This document shows, one piece after another, positions 1 to 10,512 of a stretch of 64,000 nucleotides of DNA (position 1 is the first letter of the stretch; the number at the start of each line of letters is the position of its first letter). Origin of the DNA: Patescibacteria group bacterium UBA6164 (GTDB lineage: Bacteria > Patescibacteriota > Gracilibacteria > BD1-5 > UBA6164); contig DIUG01000011.1 in assembly GCA_002422305.1 (NCBI GenBank), positions 4,313 through 68,312 of the forward strand. Direction: 5' to 3'. The position numbers and the translations under genes are program-made. The notes below the pieces were generated by a model. It saw only the letters and a program-made list of their open reading frames with translations, was not told the origin of the DNA and did no database searches.

Positions 1-20
1 ATTTTAAAAATCAAATTTTT

Positions 21-944
21 ATGAATAAAAATTCAAAAATATATATAGCATGACATACTGGACTTGTTTGATCTGCAATTGTAAGAAAATTACAAGAACT
101 TTGATATGATAATCTTATATTAAAAACAAGAAATGAATTAAATTTATTAGATCAAAAAGCTGTTTATACTTTTTATGAAACTGAAAAGCCAGAATATGTA
201 ATAAACTCTGCTGCAAGAGTTGGTTGAATAAAAGCAAATATGACTTATCCAGCTGATTTTTTGTTTGAAAATATTCAAATGCAAAATAATATTATTTGGG
301 GAGCTCATTTATATGATGTAAAAAAATTATTATTTTTAGGTTCGAGTTGTATTTATCCAAGATGATGTCCTCAACCTATGAAGGAAGAATATTTACTTGA
401 TGGTAAAGTAGAACCTACAAACGAATGATATGCTATTGCGAAAATTTCTTGAATAAAACTTTGTGAAAAAATTAATGAACAATTTTGAAAAAATTTTATT
501 TCCTGTATGCCTACAAATATTTACGGACCATGAGATAATTTTAATCCAGAAAGTTCACATGTTATTCCTTGATTAATAAGGAGAATGCATGAGGCAAAAG
601 AAAACAATTTAAAAGAAGTAGTAATTTGGTGAACTTGAAAAAGTAGAAGAGAATTTTTATATGTAAATGATTTAGCTGAATCAATAGTTTGGTTAATGGA
701 AAATTATAATGATAAAGATTTTTTAAATATTTGAACTTGAGAAGATATAAGTATAAAAGAGTTAGCTTTTTTGATAAAAGACTTAATATGATACAATTGA
801 GAGCTAAATTTTGATATAACAAAACCAGATTGAATGCCTAAAAAACTTCTTGATGTAAGTAAAATAAATAACTTATGATGGAAATATGAAACTAATTTTA
901 TTAATTGATTAAAAAAAACTTATGAATATTTTAAATGAATATAA
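21..944 (+). CDS. fcl: GDP-L-fucose synthase
   Basis: This enzyme is an NADPH-dependent 3,5-epimerase/4-reductase that makes GDP-L-fucose from GDP-4-keto-6-deoxymannose. With UGA read as Gly the 307-residue ORF starts with the Rossmann loop IAGHTGLVGSA, where the first and last glycines are UGA. It then has the family signatures NSAARVGGI (residues about 60-68), FLGSSCIYP and YAIAKISG (YxxxK catalytic pair). The length matches the family. The ATG at 21 gives a complete N-terminus. The next gene starts 23 bases before this one ends, so the two are probably translationally coupled. The GDP-mannose 4,6-dehydratase that should supply its substrate is not in the window and may lie just to the left. 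Two fucosyltransferases follow, which supports the assignment. Confidence 0.95.
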
Positions 945-1734
945 TTTTAGTATTATTATCCCAAATTATAATTGATGAAAATTTATAGAATGATGTTTAA
1001 AAAGTATTTTAAATCAAAGTTATAAAAATTATGAAATTATAATTATTGATTGAAAGTCAACAGATAATTCACATTATATTATAGAAAGATATACAAAATT
1101 AAATGATAAATTAATTTGGTTAAAACAAGAAGATAAATGAATATCTAATTGATTCAATATTTGATTAGAAAAATCAAATTGAGATTTTATTTTATACTTA
1201 TGAAGTGATGATTATATATATGATAATATATTATGAAAAATTAACGAATACATAAATCATATAATTAATTATAATTTACTGAATATAAATGAGATAAATA
1301 TATTTTGTGATTCTATAAATTATTGGTCTAACAAAAATATATTTGAAAAAAGAGTCTTTCCTACAAAAAAAATTAATAACTTTAATTTAATTAAATATTG
1401 AACATTAGTTTGATTACAAAATATATTTTTTAATTCAAATTGGATAAAAAGTAATAAATTAGATGAAAATAATAAATATAGTATGGATTACGAAGTTTAT
1501 TTTAGAATGATAAAGGATAATCAAAAGTTTATTAACATACCAGAAGTAAGTAGTATTAATTATCAATGAGATAATATATCTTGTAAATTTTGATTTGAAA
1601 GTTGAAAAGAAGCAATTAAAGTTTGACTAAAATATTCAAAAAATATAAGTGAAAAATATTTTCTATTAAGAAGACTAATACTTATGTATGTTTTTAGATA
1701 TTTAATTAAAATAAAATGATTACTCAAAAAATAA
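922..1734 (+). CDS. Family 2 glycosyltransferase (GT2)
   Basis: This is a 270-residue GT-A fold glycosyltransferase. The N-terminus FSIIIPNYNGGKFIEGCLKSI is the usual nucleotide-sugar entry strand, and LGSDDYIYD at about residue 90 is the DxD-like metal site. It probably adds a sugar to the growing glycan of this locus; donor and acceptor cannot be told from sequence. It overlaps fcl by 23 bases and the next gene by 19 bases, so the first three genes form one tightly coupled operon. No Shine-Dalgarno sequence is visible. Most glycines are UGA. Confidence 0.9.
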
Positions 1735-2591
1735 TATGATGACTCTGAAATCAAATGTTTCAATATGCTTATATAAAAGTACTATCATTAAAAAATAAAA
1801 CAGATTTTAAACTTGATATTTCATGATTTGAACAGTATAAATTACATAAATACTCATTAGAGTATTTTAATATTAAGAAAAGTTATGCTACAAAAAATGA
1901 AATACATTTTTATGAAAATTTGAACTCAAATAACAAATATTTAAACTTTTGATTAATAAAAATTAAATGAATATTAAAAAAATTAAATAAAAATCATTTT
2001 ATAGAAAAGCAATTTAATTTTGATAAAGATTTTTTAGATATAAAGAATTGATATATCGAGTGATATTTTCAAACAGAGAAATATTTTAAAGATTTTGAAG
2101 ATGAGATAAGAAAAGACTTTGAATTTATATTAGAACCTTCTGAAAAAAATAAAGAAACTATCTATATAATAAATAATTGCAATAGTATTAGTTTACATAT
2201 AAGAAGATGAGATTATATTACAAATCCTCAAGCAAATAGTTTTCATGGGACTTGTAATTTAGATTATTATAAAAAAGCCATTGATTTAATAAATTCGAAA
2301 ATAGAAAACCCTATATTTTTTATTTTTTCTGATGATATGAATTGGGTAAAACAAAATTTAAAATTAGAAAAGGCTTATTATATTGATTGGAATAATGCAG
2401 ATACAAATTATGAAGATATGAGACTTATGAGCTTATGTAAACATAATATAATTGCAAATAGTAGCTTTTCTTGGTGGGGAGCCTGGTTAAATAAAAATCT
2501 TGATAAAATAGTTATTGCTCCGAGTAGATGGTTTAATGATAATAAAATAAATTATTCTGATGTTATTCCTGAGTGATGGATAAAAATTTAG
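1716..2591 (+). CDS. Alpha-1,2-fucosyltransferase-like (GT11)
   Basis: This 291-residue protein has the three hallmark motifs of GT11. The N-terminal GGLGNQMFQYA (residues about 8-18) is followed by HIRRGDY (about 165-171), the GDP-fucose binding motif HxRRGDY. Near the C-terminus is NSSFSWWGAW. The tryptophans here are TGG codons while the N-terminal glycines are UGA, which fixes the code. The family transfers L-fucose from GDP-fucose in alpha-1,2 linkage, usually to galactose. It lies in an operon with GDP-fucose synthase and a GT10 enzyme, so the donor is almost certainly GDP-fucose. The acceptor is unknown. Confidence 0.93.
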
Positions 2592-2607
2592 TTTTAAATA
2601 AAGTAAA

Positions 2608-3579
2608 ATGAAAAAATTAGCAATATTTTGGGATAAAAGATTTGAAGATAATAATTTTTATAATCTTGAAATAGATAAAAATCTTTCACCTATTTATGAA
2701 TTTGCAAAATATAATTGATTTGAAAGCACTATATCTTCTGATTTACTTGAACAAAAAAAAGATAAATATGATTATATAATCTTATGCTTCTTGACATTTT
2801 CTATTTTTTCTTTTAAAGATTATATAAAATTATTTTTAAAATATCCTAAAAATAAAAAATATATATTTTTATTTGAACCTAAAGTAGTTGCTCCTCTAAG
2901 TTATAATAAAATAGTCCATTTATTTTTTGATAAAATTTATACATGGAATGATAATTTAATTGATAATAAAAAATATTTTAAATTTATTTTTCCTCAATCT
3001 AAAAATAATATTCTAAGGCCAAAAAATTTTGAAAATAAAAAATTATTAACTTTAATAAATTGAAATAAGGCATCTTTTATAAAAAACGAGCTTTATAGTG
3101 AAAGAGAAAAAGCAATTAGATATTTTGAAGATAATAATATTGAATTTGACTTATATTGAACTCAATGGAATAAAAAGAATCTAAAACAAAAATTATTTTG
3201 ATATAAAAATTATAAATCATATAAATGAAAAATAGATGATAAAATTGAAACTCTTTCAAATTATAAATTTAATATTTGTTTTGAAAATATGAAGGATACT
3301 CCTTGATATATAACTGAGAAAATATGGGATAGTTTCAAAGCTAAATCAGTTCCTGTATATTGGGGAGCTTCTAATATCTTAGATTATGTTTCAGAAAATT
3401 GTTTTATAGATTTTAGGAAATTTAATTGAGATTATGATAAATTAACTCAATATATTTCAAATATAACAAAAGAGGAATATGATGATTTTATTAAAAATAT
3501 TGAATATTTTTTACAAACAGAAAAAGCTCAAAAATGGTTTGATGAAAAATGGGCAATTGATTTTACAAATAATTTATAA
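2608..3579 (+). CDS. Alpha-1,3/4-fucosyltransferase-like (GT10)
   Basis: This 323-residue protein carries the GT10 C-terminal signature FNICFENMKDTPGYITEKIWD (about residues 222-242), the donor-binding alpha-1,3-fucosyltransferase motif. It is followed by KAKSVPVYWGA and a conserved FIDFRKF strand. The family transfers fucose from GDP-fucose to GlcNAc or glucose; it is the family of the Helicobacter Lewis-antigen enzymes. There is no membrane segment or C-terminal heptad repeat region, so it is shorter than the H. pylori proteins. The gene starts 16 bases after the GT11 gene and is followed 2 bases later by another GT2 gene, so it belongs to the same operon. Regiospecificity cannot be read from the sequence. 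Confidence 0.92.
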
Positions 3580-3581
3580 AA

Positions 3582-4400
3582 ATGAAAAATAATCCCTTAG
3601 TTTCTATAATACTCCCAACTTACAACTGAAACTCAAAATGGTTAACTGAATCAATAAATTCAGTTTTAAATCAGTCATATATAAATTTTGAACTAATAAT
3701 TATAAATGATGCATCAACTAATAATATAGAAGAAACAATTTTAGAGTTTCAAAAAAAAGATAATAGAATAATTTATGTAAAAAATGAAAAAAATCTACAA
3801 TTAACAAAAAGTTTAAATAAATGAATAGAAAATAGTGAATGAATATATATTGCCAGAATAGATGATGATGATATTTGGTTTGATAAAAATAAACTACAAA
3901 AACAAGTCGATTTTATGGAACAAAATCCTGAATATTGACTTTGTGGAACTTGAGTTATTTTAATAAATGAAGATTGACAAGAGTTAGATAGAATTCTAAA
4001 CAGATGATGAAATGAGAAAATAAGAAATTATATTTCTGGATCAAATCAATTTGCTCATTCTAGTGTTATAATTAGAAAATCTATATTAGATAAAGTATGA
4101 TGATATATTGATAATAATATTACAAAATATACTGAGGACTATGATTTATGGTTAAGAATTTGAACTGTTTCAAAATTTCATAATTTACAAGATTATAGTT
4201 TGAAATATAGAGTTAGAAATTGAAGTATTAGTTGAAGAAAAAGATTTAAACAGTTAAGTAATGCTTTTAGAGTTTATTTACAATATAGGAATAATTATCC
4301 TAATAAAATTAGTTGAATAATAAAACATTTAATTACAATTTTTATGCCAAAAGAAATTATAAATATTTTAGTTAAATTAAATAATAAAAGAACAAATTAA
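3582..4400 (+). CDS. Family 2 glycosyltransferase (GT2)
   Basis: This 272-residue GT-A glycosyltransferase opens with VSIILPTYNGNSKWL and has IARIDDDDIW (about residues 88-97) as the DxD metal-binding region. ED near residue 185, in TEDYDLWLRI, is the probable catalytic acid/base motif typical of bacterial GT2. It is the last gene of the rightward fucose operon. Its stop codon sits inside a perfect palindrome and overlaps the stop of the convergent GT4 gene by 4 bases. Donor and acceptor are unknown. Confidence 0.9.
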
Positions 4401-4415
4401 TTAATTTGTTCTTTT
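4386..4415. terminator. Perfect palindromic bidirectional terminator
   Basis: A 30-base perfect palindrome (15-base arms, left arm AAAAGAACAAATTAA) spans both stop codons of the two convergent genes. It has an A tract on the left and a T tract on the right, so it can terminate transcripts from either side. Confidence 0.85.
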
Positions 4416-5380
4416 ATTATTTTATACCATTTTTTTACTATTTGTTCTTTATCAAACTTTTCTAAATTATTAAATCACTTATTAAGATAATTTTTATAAT
4501 ATTCTTCATCATTTATCAATTTATATAATTTTTCTACAAAATCATTATTATCTTTTGATATAAATTCACTATCATATAACTCACTAAATAATTCATAATT
4601 ATTTAAAATAATTGGTAATCAAAAACTCATAGCTTCGATAATAGATATAGCAAAAGTATCTTGAAATGTAGAATATAAAAATATATCGGATTTTTTTAAT
4701 ATCTCTAATAATTCATCTTTATTTAATTTTCATAAAAATATTATTTTTATATTTTTTGGTATATTATAGTTTTTTAATTTACCTTTTATTTCATCTAAAT
4801 ATTTTCAATCTCAACAAATATAAAAATTAAAGTTTTTATTGATACTAATATTTTCTAATTTTCCAAATATATCTAATAATCCTTTTGCTTTATCATAAAA
4901 TGAAAATCAAGTAATAGTTAGTAAATTTATTTCATCTTTATCTACCAAACTTTTTATTTCATTTTTAACAATAGGAAAAGTAGAAAAATTTAATATTACT
5001 TGCTGATTTTTATGTTTAGAATTATAATATTTTTTTAAAAATTCTGATGGATATAATAGTATTTTAGAAAATAAGTTATTATAAGGATAAAACCAACATA
5101 ATATTTTAGAAATACTTGTGAATCATCTATCGTTTCTATATAATCAATGATGTTGTATTATATATTTACAATTAAAAGGCTTCCAAAAAAATGGAACTGA
5201 AGAAATAATTAAATCATATTTATTATTAAAAAAATGTAATAATATCCACTCCTTAGCAGATGAAACTAAAAAATACTCATACTCAGGGTATTTTTCATTT
5301 AATAATTTTACTAAATCTCTATATAAAACCTTTGGTCATCATTCTCATACTGGAGAGATAAATGCTATTTTTTTTCTCAT
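4397..5380 (-). CDS. Family 4 glycosyltransferase (GT4)
   Basis: This 327-residue protein has a GT-B fold. The C-terminal half has the GT4 pattern with LLTITGFSFYDKAKGL, GKLNKDELLEILKKSDIFL and FAISIIEAMSFGLPII, an EX7E-like donor site in which E of IIEA is conserved. The N-terminal domain begins KKIAFISPVGEGG. It is probably a retaining transferase of the surface glycan pathway. The start overlaps the end of the upstream methyltransferase gene, so the two are coupled. The stop overlaps the convergent GT2 gene. Donor unknown. Confidence 0.88.
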
Positions 5381-6087
5381 ACTATCACATTACTCAAATA
5401 AAGTCATCATTGCATTTTAGGACTTATAAATGATAACAAATTTATTAAAAACATTATTGGAGCAACAAATATTAATCTTAAAACTAATGTTAAATATTTA
5501 AATCTCGTTTCAGTTATTTTTCATAAAAACCAAATTTTTAACTGCAAAATTACATCAAAATAACTTCAATATTTTTCATTTTTTAATACTTTAAATCAAT
5601 GCTTTTCAAATAATGATTGTATTCAAAAGCTTGTATATCTAGCAAAATCATATGGAATTTCATGTTCATGAATTACAAAAGGAATTGTTGCAACTATTTT
5701 TCATCATTTTTTTAAAACTCTATTTAATTCTATCAAAACCTCATCTATATTAAATATATGTTCAAATACTTCTGTAGTTATTATACTATCAAATTCTTCA
5801 TCTTTAAATGGTAGGGTTTTTCCATCCCAAAAAAAATCAACTTCATTTTGAGTATTATCATGTCAAGAATTTTTAAAATCCACTCAAATATATTCATCAA
5901 AATTTAATATACTTTTATAAGGTTTTTCACCACAACCAAAATCAAGTACTTTTAAATTTATATGATTTGAATTATTTTTAATTCATTTATAAATTCATTT
6001 TCTTATAATGAAACTATGATGCAAAATACTAAAAATATTAGTTTGAAAATCTGACTTTTTAATTAATTGATTTATTTTTTTAAGCAT
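5365..6087 (-). CDS. Class I SAM-dependent methyltransferase
   Basis: This 240-residue protein has motif I VLDFGCGEKPYKSI (about residues 52-65), an acidic motif II region YIGVDFKN, and a post-motif FDSIITTEVFEHI in the Methyltransf_11 style. A hydrophobic C-terminal segment (about residues 200-225) may anchor it at the membrane. In glycan loci such proteins methylate sugars or lipid-linked intermediates; the acceptor here is unknown. It reads TAG as stop inside the start region of the downstream GT4 gene, an overlap of 16 bases. A copy of a glycosyltransferase 3' end lies immediately upstream. Confidence 0.85.
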
Positions 6088-6091
6088 ATTA

Positions 6092-6132
6092 TTATAAACT
6101 ATTATACAAACTAAAATACTTCTCTATATTTT
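6092..6132 (-). repeat. Copy a of a glycosyltransferase 3' end
   Basis: About 41 bases match the last codons of the GT4 gene at 8964-10151 with a single mismatch (40 of 41). Read on the minus strand the piece still encodes the tail IEKYFSLYNSL and its TAA stop. It has no gene in front of it: the RhuM-like gene ends here instead. Related copies lie at 7151-7210 and in the intact gene at 8964-9020. Confidence 0.8.
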
Positions 6133-6135
6133 TTA

Positions 6136-7146
6136 CTAAACATCCTTACTTTCCTTTAACAACCTATCAAAATCACTTTCAAAAATTCTATCTTGAATAA
6201 TCCTATACTGTTCAAACTCACTTTCTGCAAAAGCTTTAGCTATTTCATTTGTTACTTTTCAACTACCAGATAAAATTTCTCTTTCATTAAATTGTAAAAA
6301 TGCATTAAGTTTACTTTTCCAATCATCCATTGTAAGTGGAATTTTTCTTTTTGCCTGATCTTCAGCATAGTCAAGATACATATTTACAATTCTATCTAAT
6401 GCTTCTAATTCTTCTTTTGTAAGATAGTTTTTAGCTATAATAACATCACTTTTTATAATTTTTCAATTTGGAGAATTTTTCCAAGTAGTTAATCACATAA
6501 AATCTTTGTCTTTATTTGCTCTATTTAATATTAATTCTGATGCTGTTTTTCAATGAATAGCAAAATGTAGCTTATTTTGAACTGTAGCAAAGAATTTTTT
6601 AGTAGTTTCAGATTTAGAATCATAATCAAGAGAAGTAGTAAAAATATCAGTAATTTTTTGATAAAATTTTCTTTCACTTGCTCTTATTTCTTTTATTTCT
6701 AAAAGTAAATCTTCAAAATATTCTTCTCAAAGATAATTTCAATTTTTAAGTCTTTCTTTATCTAATACAAATCACTTTATACTAAATTCTTTCAAAATTC
6801 TATTAGACCATTTTCTAAATTCTATAGCCCTATTTGAATTTACTTTAAATCAAATAGCTATAACTGTTTCTAAATTATAATGTTTTGTATTATAATTTTT
6901 TCAATCATTTGCAGTTGTTAGGAATTTCCTAATAACTGAATTTTGTTCTAATTCTAAATCAAGAAAAATATTTTTTAAATGTTCGTTTATAGTAGGAATA
7001 GAAACTCAAAATAAAACTCAAATCATTTTTTGAGTAAGCCATATATTTTTATCTTCAAATCTAACCTCTATAGAATTTTCTCAATTTGAAGAAGTGAATA
7101 TCAAAAATTCAGCTGTAGAATTTCTTATTTGTAAATTATTAGTCAT
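6136..7146 (-). CDS. RhuM family protein
   Basis: This 336-residue protein resembles the virulence RhuM family. The N-terminus has IEVRFEDKNIWLTQKMIGVLFGVS (a winged-helix-like start seen in RhuM proteins) followed by IPTINEHLKNIF. The middle has AIGFKVNSNRAIEFRKWS, and the C-terminal region has ANKDKDFMWLTTWK and LTKEELEALDRIVNMYLDYAE. Function is not established; related genes travel on genomic islands with restriction or toxin-type genes. It is bracketed by copies of a glycosyltransferase 3' end (6092-6132 and 7151-7210), so it looks like inserted cargo. It is full length and appears intact. Confidence 0.85.
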
Positions 7147-7150
7147 TTCT

Positions 7151-7210
7151 ATAAATCATTATACAAACTAAAATATTTCTCTATATTAATTTCCCAATCA
7201 AATATATCAA
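7151..7210 (-). repeat. Copy b of a glycosyltransferase 3' end
   Basis: The minus strand encodes an orphan tail ending INIEKYFSLYNDL with TAG. This matches the last 15-20 codons of the GT4 gene at 8964-10151, but with several mismatches, so it is older than copy a. It lies directly upstream of the RhuM-like start codon. Confidence 0.75.
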
Positions 7211-7236
7211 AAAATAAAAGTAATAAATCACTTTTA

Positions 7237-7374
7237 TTAAAATTTACTAGAAATTTTTAAAACATGATTAAAAATCTTTTTTGTTAACCAATTACTTTTA
7301 AATAACTTATCTTGTTTTTTAGAACTTCATTCTAAAGCTCTATTTAATTCTTTTTTCAATTCTTCTTTTTTCAT
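7237..7374 (-). CDS. Small hypothetical protein (45 aa)
   Basis: This short ORF starts MKKEELKKELNRALEG and ends NHVLKISSKF, and is rich in lysine. It has no recognised family. It lies between the 52-aa antitoxin-like ORF and copy b of the glycosyltransferase tail, in the same direction as both. It may be real or a remnant of a larger inserted gene. The N-terminal amphipathic, charged helix could suit a small antitoxin, but nothing else supports that. Confidence 0.4.
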
Positions 7375-7511
7375 AATTATTTATAAATAGTATAATACTT
7401 TCACTTTACTAAACAATCTTCATTTTTATCTTTCCAATATAATATATCTTTTTTGTGTAATTCCCAAGATAGTATTTTATTTTTCAAAGAAATCAGTAAT
7501 TATAAATTTCA

Positions 7512-7670
7512 TTATGCTTTTTTCATAAGTGATAATAAGTTTTTATATTCTTGTGTTTCTAAAACTTCACTACTTCCAGAAATAGATTCAAACTCTATAT
7601 CTGATTTATTTATCAAATATTCATATACTTTAATATCTATTAAAACTGCTTTAGGTTTATTATTAAACAT
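7512..7670 (-). CDS. Small antitoxin-like protein, probably frameshifted at its end
   Basis: This 52-residue ORF begins MFNNKPKAVLIDIKVYEYL and contains ETQEYKNLLSLMKK. It is homologous over about 30 residues to the 52-aa ORF at 10354-10512 (EIQEHKNLLSLMKK). Its reading ends at MKKA after a run of six A bases. The homologue has five and continues MKKHDESII. One deleted A would reopen this frame for more than 30 codons, so a slippage frameshift is likely. It lies 38 bases downstream of an AAA/DUF4143 gene, as its homologue also lies downstream of one. The fold resembles Phd/YefM-type antitoxins only loosely. Confidence 0.45.
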   Translation of the reverse strand: MFNNKPKAVLIDIKVYEYLINKSDIEFESISGSSEVLETQEYKNLLSLMKKA

Positions 7671-7707
7671 TTATTATTTTATTAAATTATAATACTTTTT
7701 TATATTT

Positions 7708-8892
7708 TTATACTATTATTTGCCCAATAAACTCATCAAAAACAACAAATTCTAAATTAAAATCTCTGTATTTTTCTCTAAATAATTTATATTTACTTTC
7801 TTTTATGAGATTTTTAGAAAATTTCACTTCATAAGCCTTTTTTTCATCTATTATAAAATCAACTTCATTTTTTGCTTGAGTTCTCCAAAATTTTATATTT
7901 TCAAGTCAAAATTTGAATAAAAATTCTCTCCAAACTATATTTTCAAAATAAGCTCATTTATCAAGTCTAGTATTTATATTTTCAAAATTTTTTAGTAAAC
8001 TATTTCTAAACCCTAAATCATAAAAATATATTTTTGGCATCTTAGATAATTCTTTTCTGATATTTGTATAATATGGTCTAATAATAGCAATATGAAAACT
8101 TTTTTGCATTATATAAATATATTTTTCTACTGTGGGCATACTTAAATTAAAAGTATTTGCTATTTCATTCATATTTAATAATTCTCAAGATTGACTGGCT
8201 AATACTTTCAGAATATTTAGAAATTTATCACTATCAACAATATTTGAATCATAAATATCTTTTTTTACATAGTCTAATGTAAATTCTCTAAGTCTTTCTA
8301 TTTTTCTATCATTATCATCAAGTAAAACTATTTCAGGATATCCTCAATAAGTTATATATTCCAAAAATAAAGATTCTATTTTATTTTTATATAAAAGTGC
8401 TATTTTTTTATTTACAAATAAACTTTCTTTTATCTCTAATTCTTCTTTAAAATCAAGAAATTCTTCAAAATCTAGTGTATAAATATTGAAAACTTTTTTC
8501 CTTCAAATAAGACTATCTTTAAATTTTTGATCTATATAAAAACTACTACTACCAGAAACAACAAGTTTTATATTTTCTTTGTATTCATCATAAATATATT
8601 TTAAAAAATTTGTTGGATCTTTTAAATATTGAATTTCATCTATAAAAATTATCTGTTTATTATCTGAAGATGATCAAGTTATATCAAAAAGCTTATTTGG
8701 ATGAATATTTAAAGTATTTTTTATATCGGGATCTTCCAAATTTAAAAAATATGTTTTTATATTATCTTTAAAATTATTTTTTAATTGTTTAAGTAAAGTA
8801 GTTTTTCCCACTTGTCTAGCTCAAACAAGTAATAAAATCAGATTATTATCAAATTCTTTTAAGATTTTATTATATATTTTTCTAGTTTTCAT
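7708..8892 (-). CDS. AAA ATPase with DUF4143 domain (copy 1)
   Basis: This 394-residue protein has an AAA_14 domain with Walker A LLVGARQVGKTTLL (about residues 18-31; first Gly is UGA), Walker B QIIFIDEIQYLKDP and sensor region KLVVSGSSSF. A winged-helix segment follows (NMNEIANTFNLSMPTVEKYI, about residues 240-260). The C-terminal DUF4143 domain resembles a PD-(D/E)XK nuclease fold: GAYFENIVWRE, then EVDFIIDEKKAYEVKFSK. The role of this family is poorly known; members are widespread in archaea and CPR and behave like selfish or stress-related ATPases. It is the first of six ATPases in 10 kb. It sits between two copies of a glycosyltransferase 3' end. Confidence 0.9.
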
Positions 8893-8963
8893 TTTAAAAT
8901 TATTTAAGAATATTAAAATCACTTTTATATATTATTTAATATTTCGATAAAATCAAGTAGTTT

Positions 8964-10151
8964 TTATAAACTATTATACAAACTAAAATATTTCTCTATA
9001 TTTTCATTCCAATCAAATTTTTCTCTAACTAAATCACTAGATTTTCAACTAAGATCTTCATAATTCAATATAGCTTTTTCAAGTCAATTTGCAATACTTT
9101 CTATATTTCATGATTTAACTAAAATCAAATCTTCTAAACAAGAAATTTCTCTAGTTCATCATACATCAGTTGCAACTAAAACACATTTTGATAAAAGTCA
9201 TTCTAAAACTGTTGTAGGAAGTCATTCCCCGTAACTTGGATTTACTAAAATATCAATTGTTGGTAAAAAAGTACTTGCTATAAAATCCCTATTTTGAAAT
9301 CATAAAAATTTTATATTTTGTAATTTATTATCTTTTATATATTTTTCTAAAATAATTTTTTCATCTCAATCTCAAAGTATATTTAATTCAATATTATTAT
9401 ATTTTTCACTTAATTTTCAGAAACTTTCAAGTAATAAATCAACTCACTTTAGTTTTACCAATCTTCAAACAAATCATATTTTTATAATTCAATTATTGTT
9501 TATTTTTGTATTTGGAATAAAATTTATTCAATTATAAATCACCTCTACTTCCCTATTTACAAACTCTTTTTGTATAAAACTCTTACAAGCTTCACTTATT
9601 GCAACTATTTTATCAGCTTTCTTAAAGATCCATTTTCAAATTAATCTATCATAAATATATGAAATCTTGCTTTTGAATTTACTTCAAAGTTTCACATAAT
9701 CCGATCCATGCTCTATATGCACCCATTTTAATTTATGCCTTTTTGCAAATAATCATCCTAAAAAACTTGATAGAAAAAATCTTGTATGAGTTTGGATAAT
9801 ATATTTACTATCCCCCTTTAGTTCCCCCTTATTAAGGGGGATGTCTGATAAGACAGGGGGATTATTTAGGGATGGGTTAATAATTTTCAAAACTCTCCAA
9901 AACTCTCTCTTCCAAAATTTAGGAACAGGAAAATTTGGGATTATATCAAAAGCTGGTAAAATATAAACCTTATATCAATTTTTTTCATATTCTTTTATTC
10001 AGTCTTCTTGTCATACTGAAAAAACTATATTTATCACTTCTCCATAACCTAAACTAACATAAAAACTAGATAACTCTTCAGCTACTGTTTCAAGTCATCA
10101 TTTATGTGGTGGAAAATATGGAAGGAATTGGATTATGTTTATTTTATTCAT
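8964..10151 (-). CDS. Family 4 glycosyltransferase (GT4) with an in-frame repeat insertion
   Basis: This 395-residue GT-B enzyme starts INIIQFLPYFPPHKGGLE, the usual GT4 opening. The C-terminal donor domain has a conserved GESLPTTVLE-type loop and ends EKYFSLYNSL. Between about residues 91 and 113 (positions 9811-9878) is a GC-richer in-frame insert, PPVLSDIPLNKGELKGD. This is a translated copy of the dispersed palindromic repeat found elsewhere in the window, and the ORF stays open through it. Both ends of this gene are duplicated nearby: the 5' end at 13785-13842 and the 3' end at 6092-6132 and 7151-7210. Those copies flank accessory ATPase and RhuM genes. Confidence 0.88.
9811..9878. repeat. 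Dispersed palindromic repeat inside a GT4 gene
   Basis: A GC-richer stretch with CCCCCTTATTAAGGGGG as its core hairpin and further GGGGGATT/AATCCC-type arms interrupts the GT4 gene without a frameshift or stop. Its G/C-rich core resembles repeats at 12090-12212, 22128-22160, 22570-22630, 43735-43770, 44120-44160 and 58690-58730. Confidence 0.75.
10088..10145 (-). repeat. 5' end of GT4 gene duplicated at 13785-13842
   Basis: These 58 bases at the start of the GT4 gene recur at 13785-13842 with one mismatch (57 of 58 identical). The copies flank two AAA ATPase genes and a nested palindrome. The near identity implies a recent duplication or insertion event. Confidence 0.9.
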
Positions 10152-10353
10152 ATTCTATTAGATTGTTATTTTTATTTAGTGCAACCAATGGTTGTAGGTT
10201 TTCAATCTAGTGTATTATATATTATGATATTATCTTTTCTATTTATTATTTTTACTTATAAATTTTTAAATTATTATTTTTCATCTCTTCAACTCAAAAA
10301 TTTGCAATATTTGCTTTGTTTATACTCACTTTTTTAGATAAATCAATTTTAGA

Positions 10354-10512
10354 TTAGTTATATTTTATAGCAAGTATAATACTTTCATCATGCTTTTTCA
10401 TAAGTGATAATAAGTTTTTATGCTCTTGTATTTCTAAAATTTCTAAGCTTCAATAAATAGGTGCAAACTCTATATCATATATTGTAGTTTGTTTTATAGG
10501 CACTTTATTCAT
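10354..10512 (-). CDS. Small antitoxin-like protein (52 aa)
   Basis: This 52-residue ORF contains YDIEFAPIYGSLEIL and EIQEHKNLLSLMKKHDESI. It is homologous to the ORF at 7512-7670. Its start overlaps the stop of the preceding 46-aa ORF, which in turn overlaps the end of ATPase copy 2, so the three are one operon. The repeated association of this small protein with DUF4143 ATPases suggests a paired function, possibly antitoxin-like. No firm family assignment can be made. Confidence 0.5.

Noticed and set aside
21..944. UGA as selenocysteine or tryptophan
   Set aside because: UGA is far too frequent for Sec, no SECIS elements are needed at each, and conserved glycines coincide with UGA while Trp positions use TGG.
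6132..6136. IS element or transposon ends around RhuM
   Set aside because: No transposase and no terminal inverted repeats; the flanks are copies of a gene 3' end instead.
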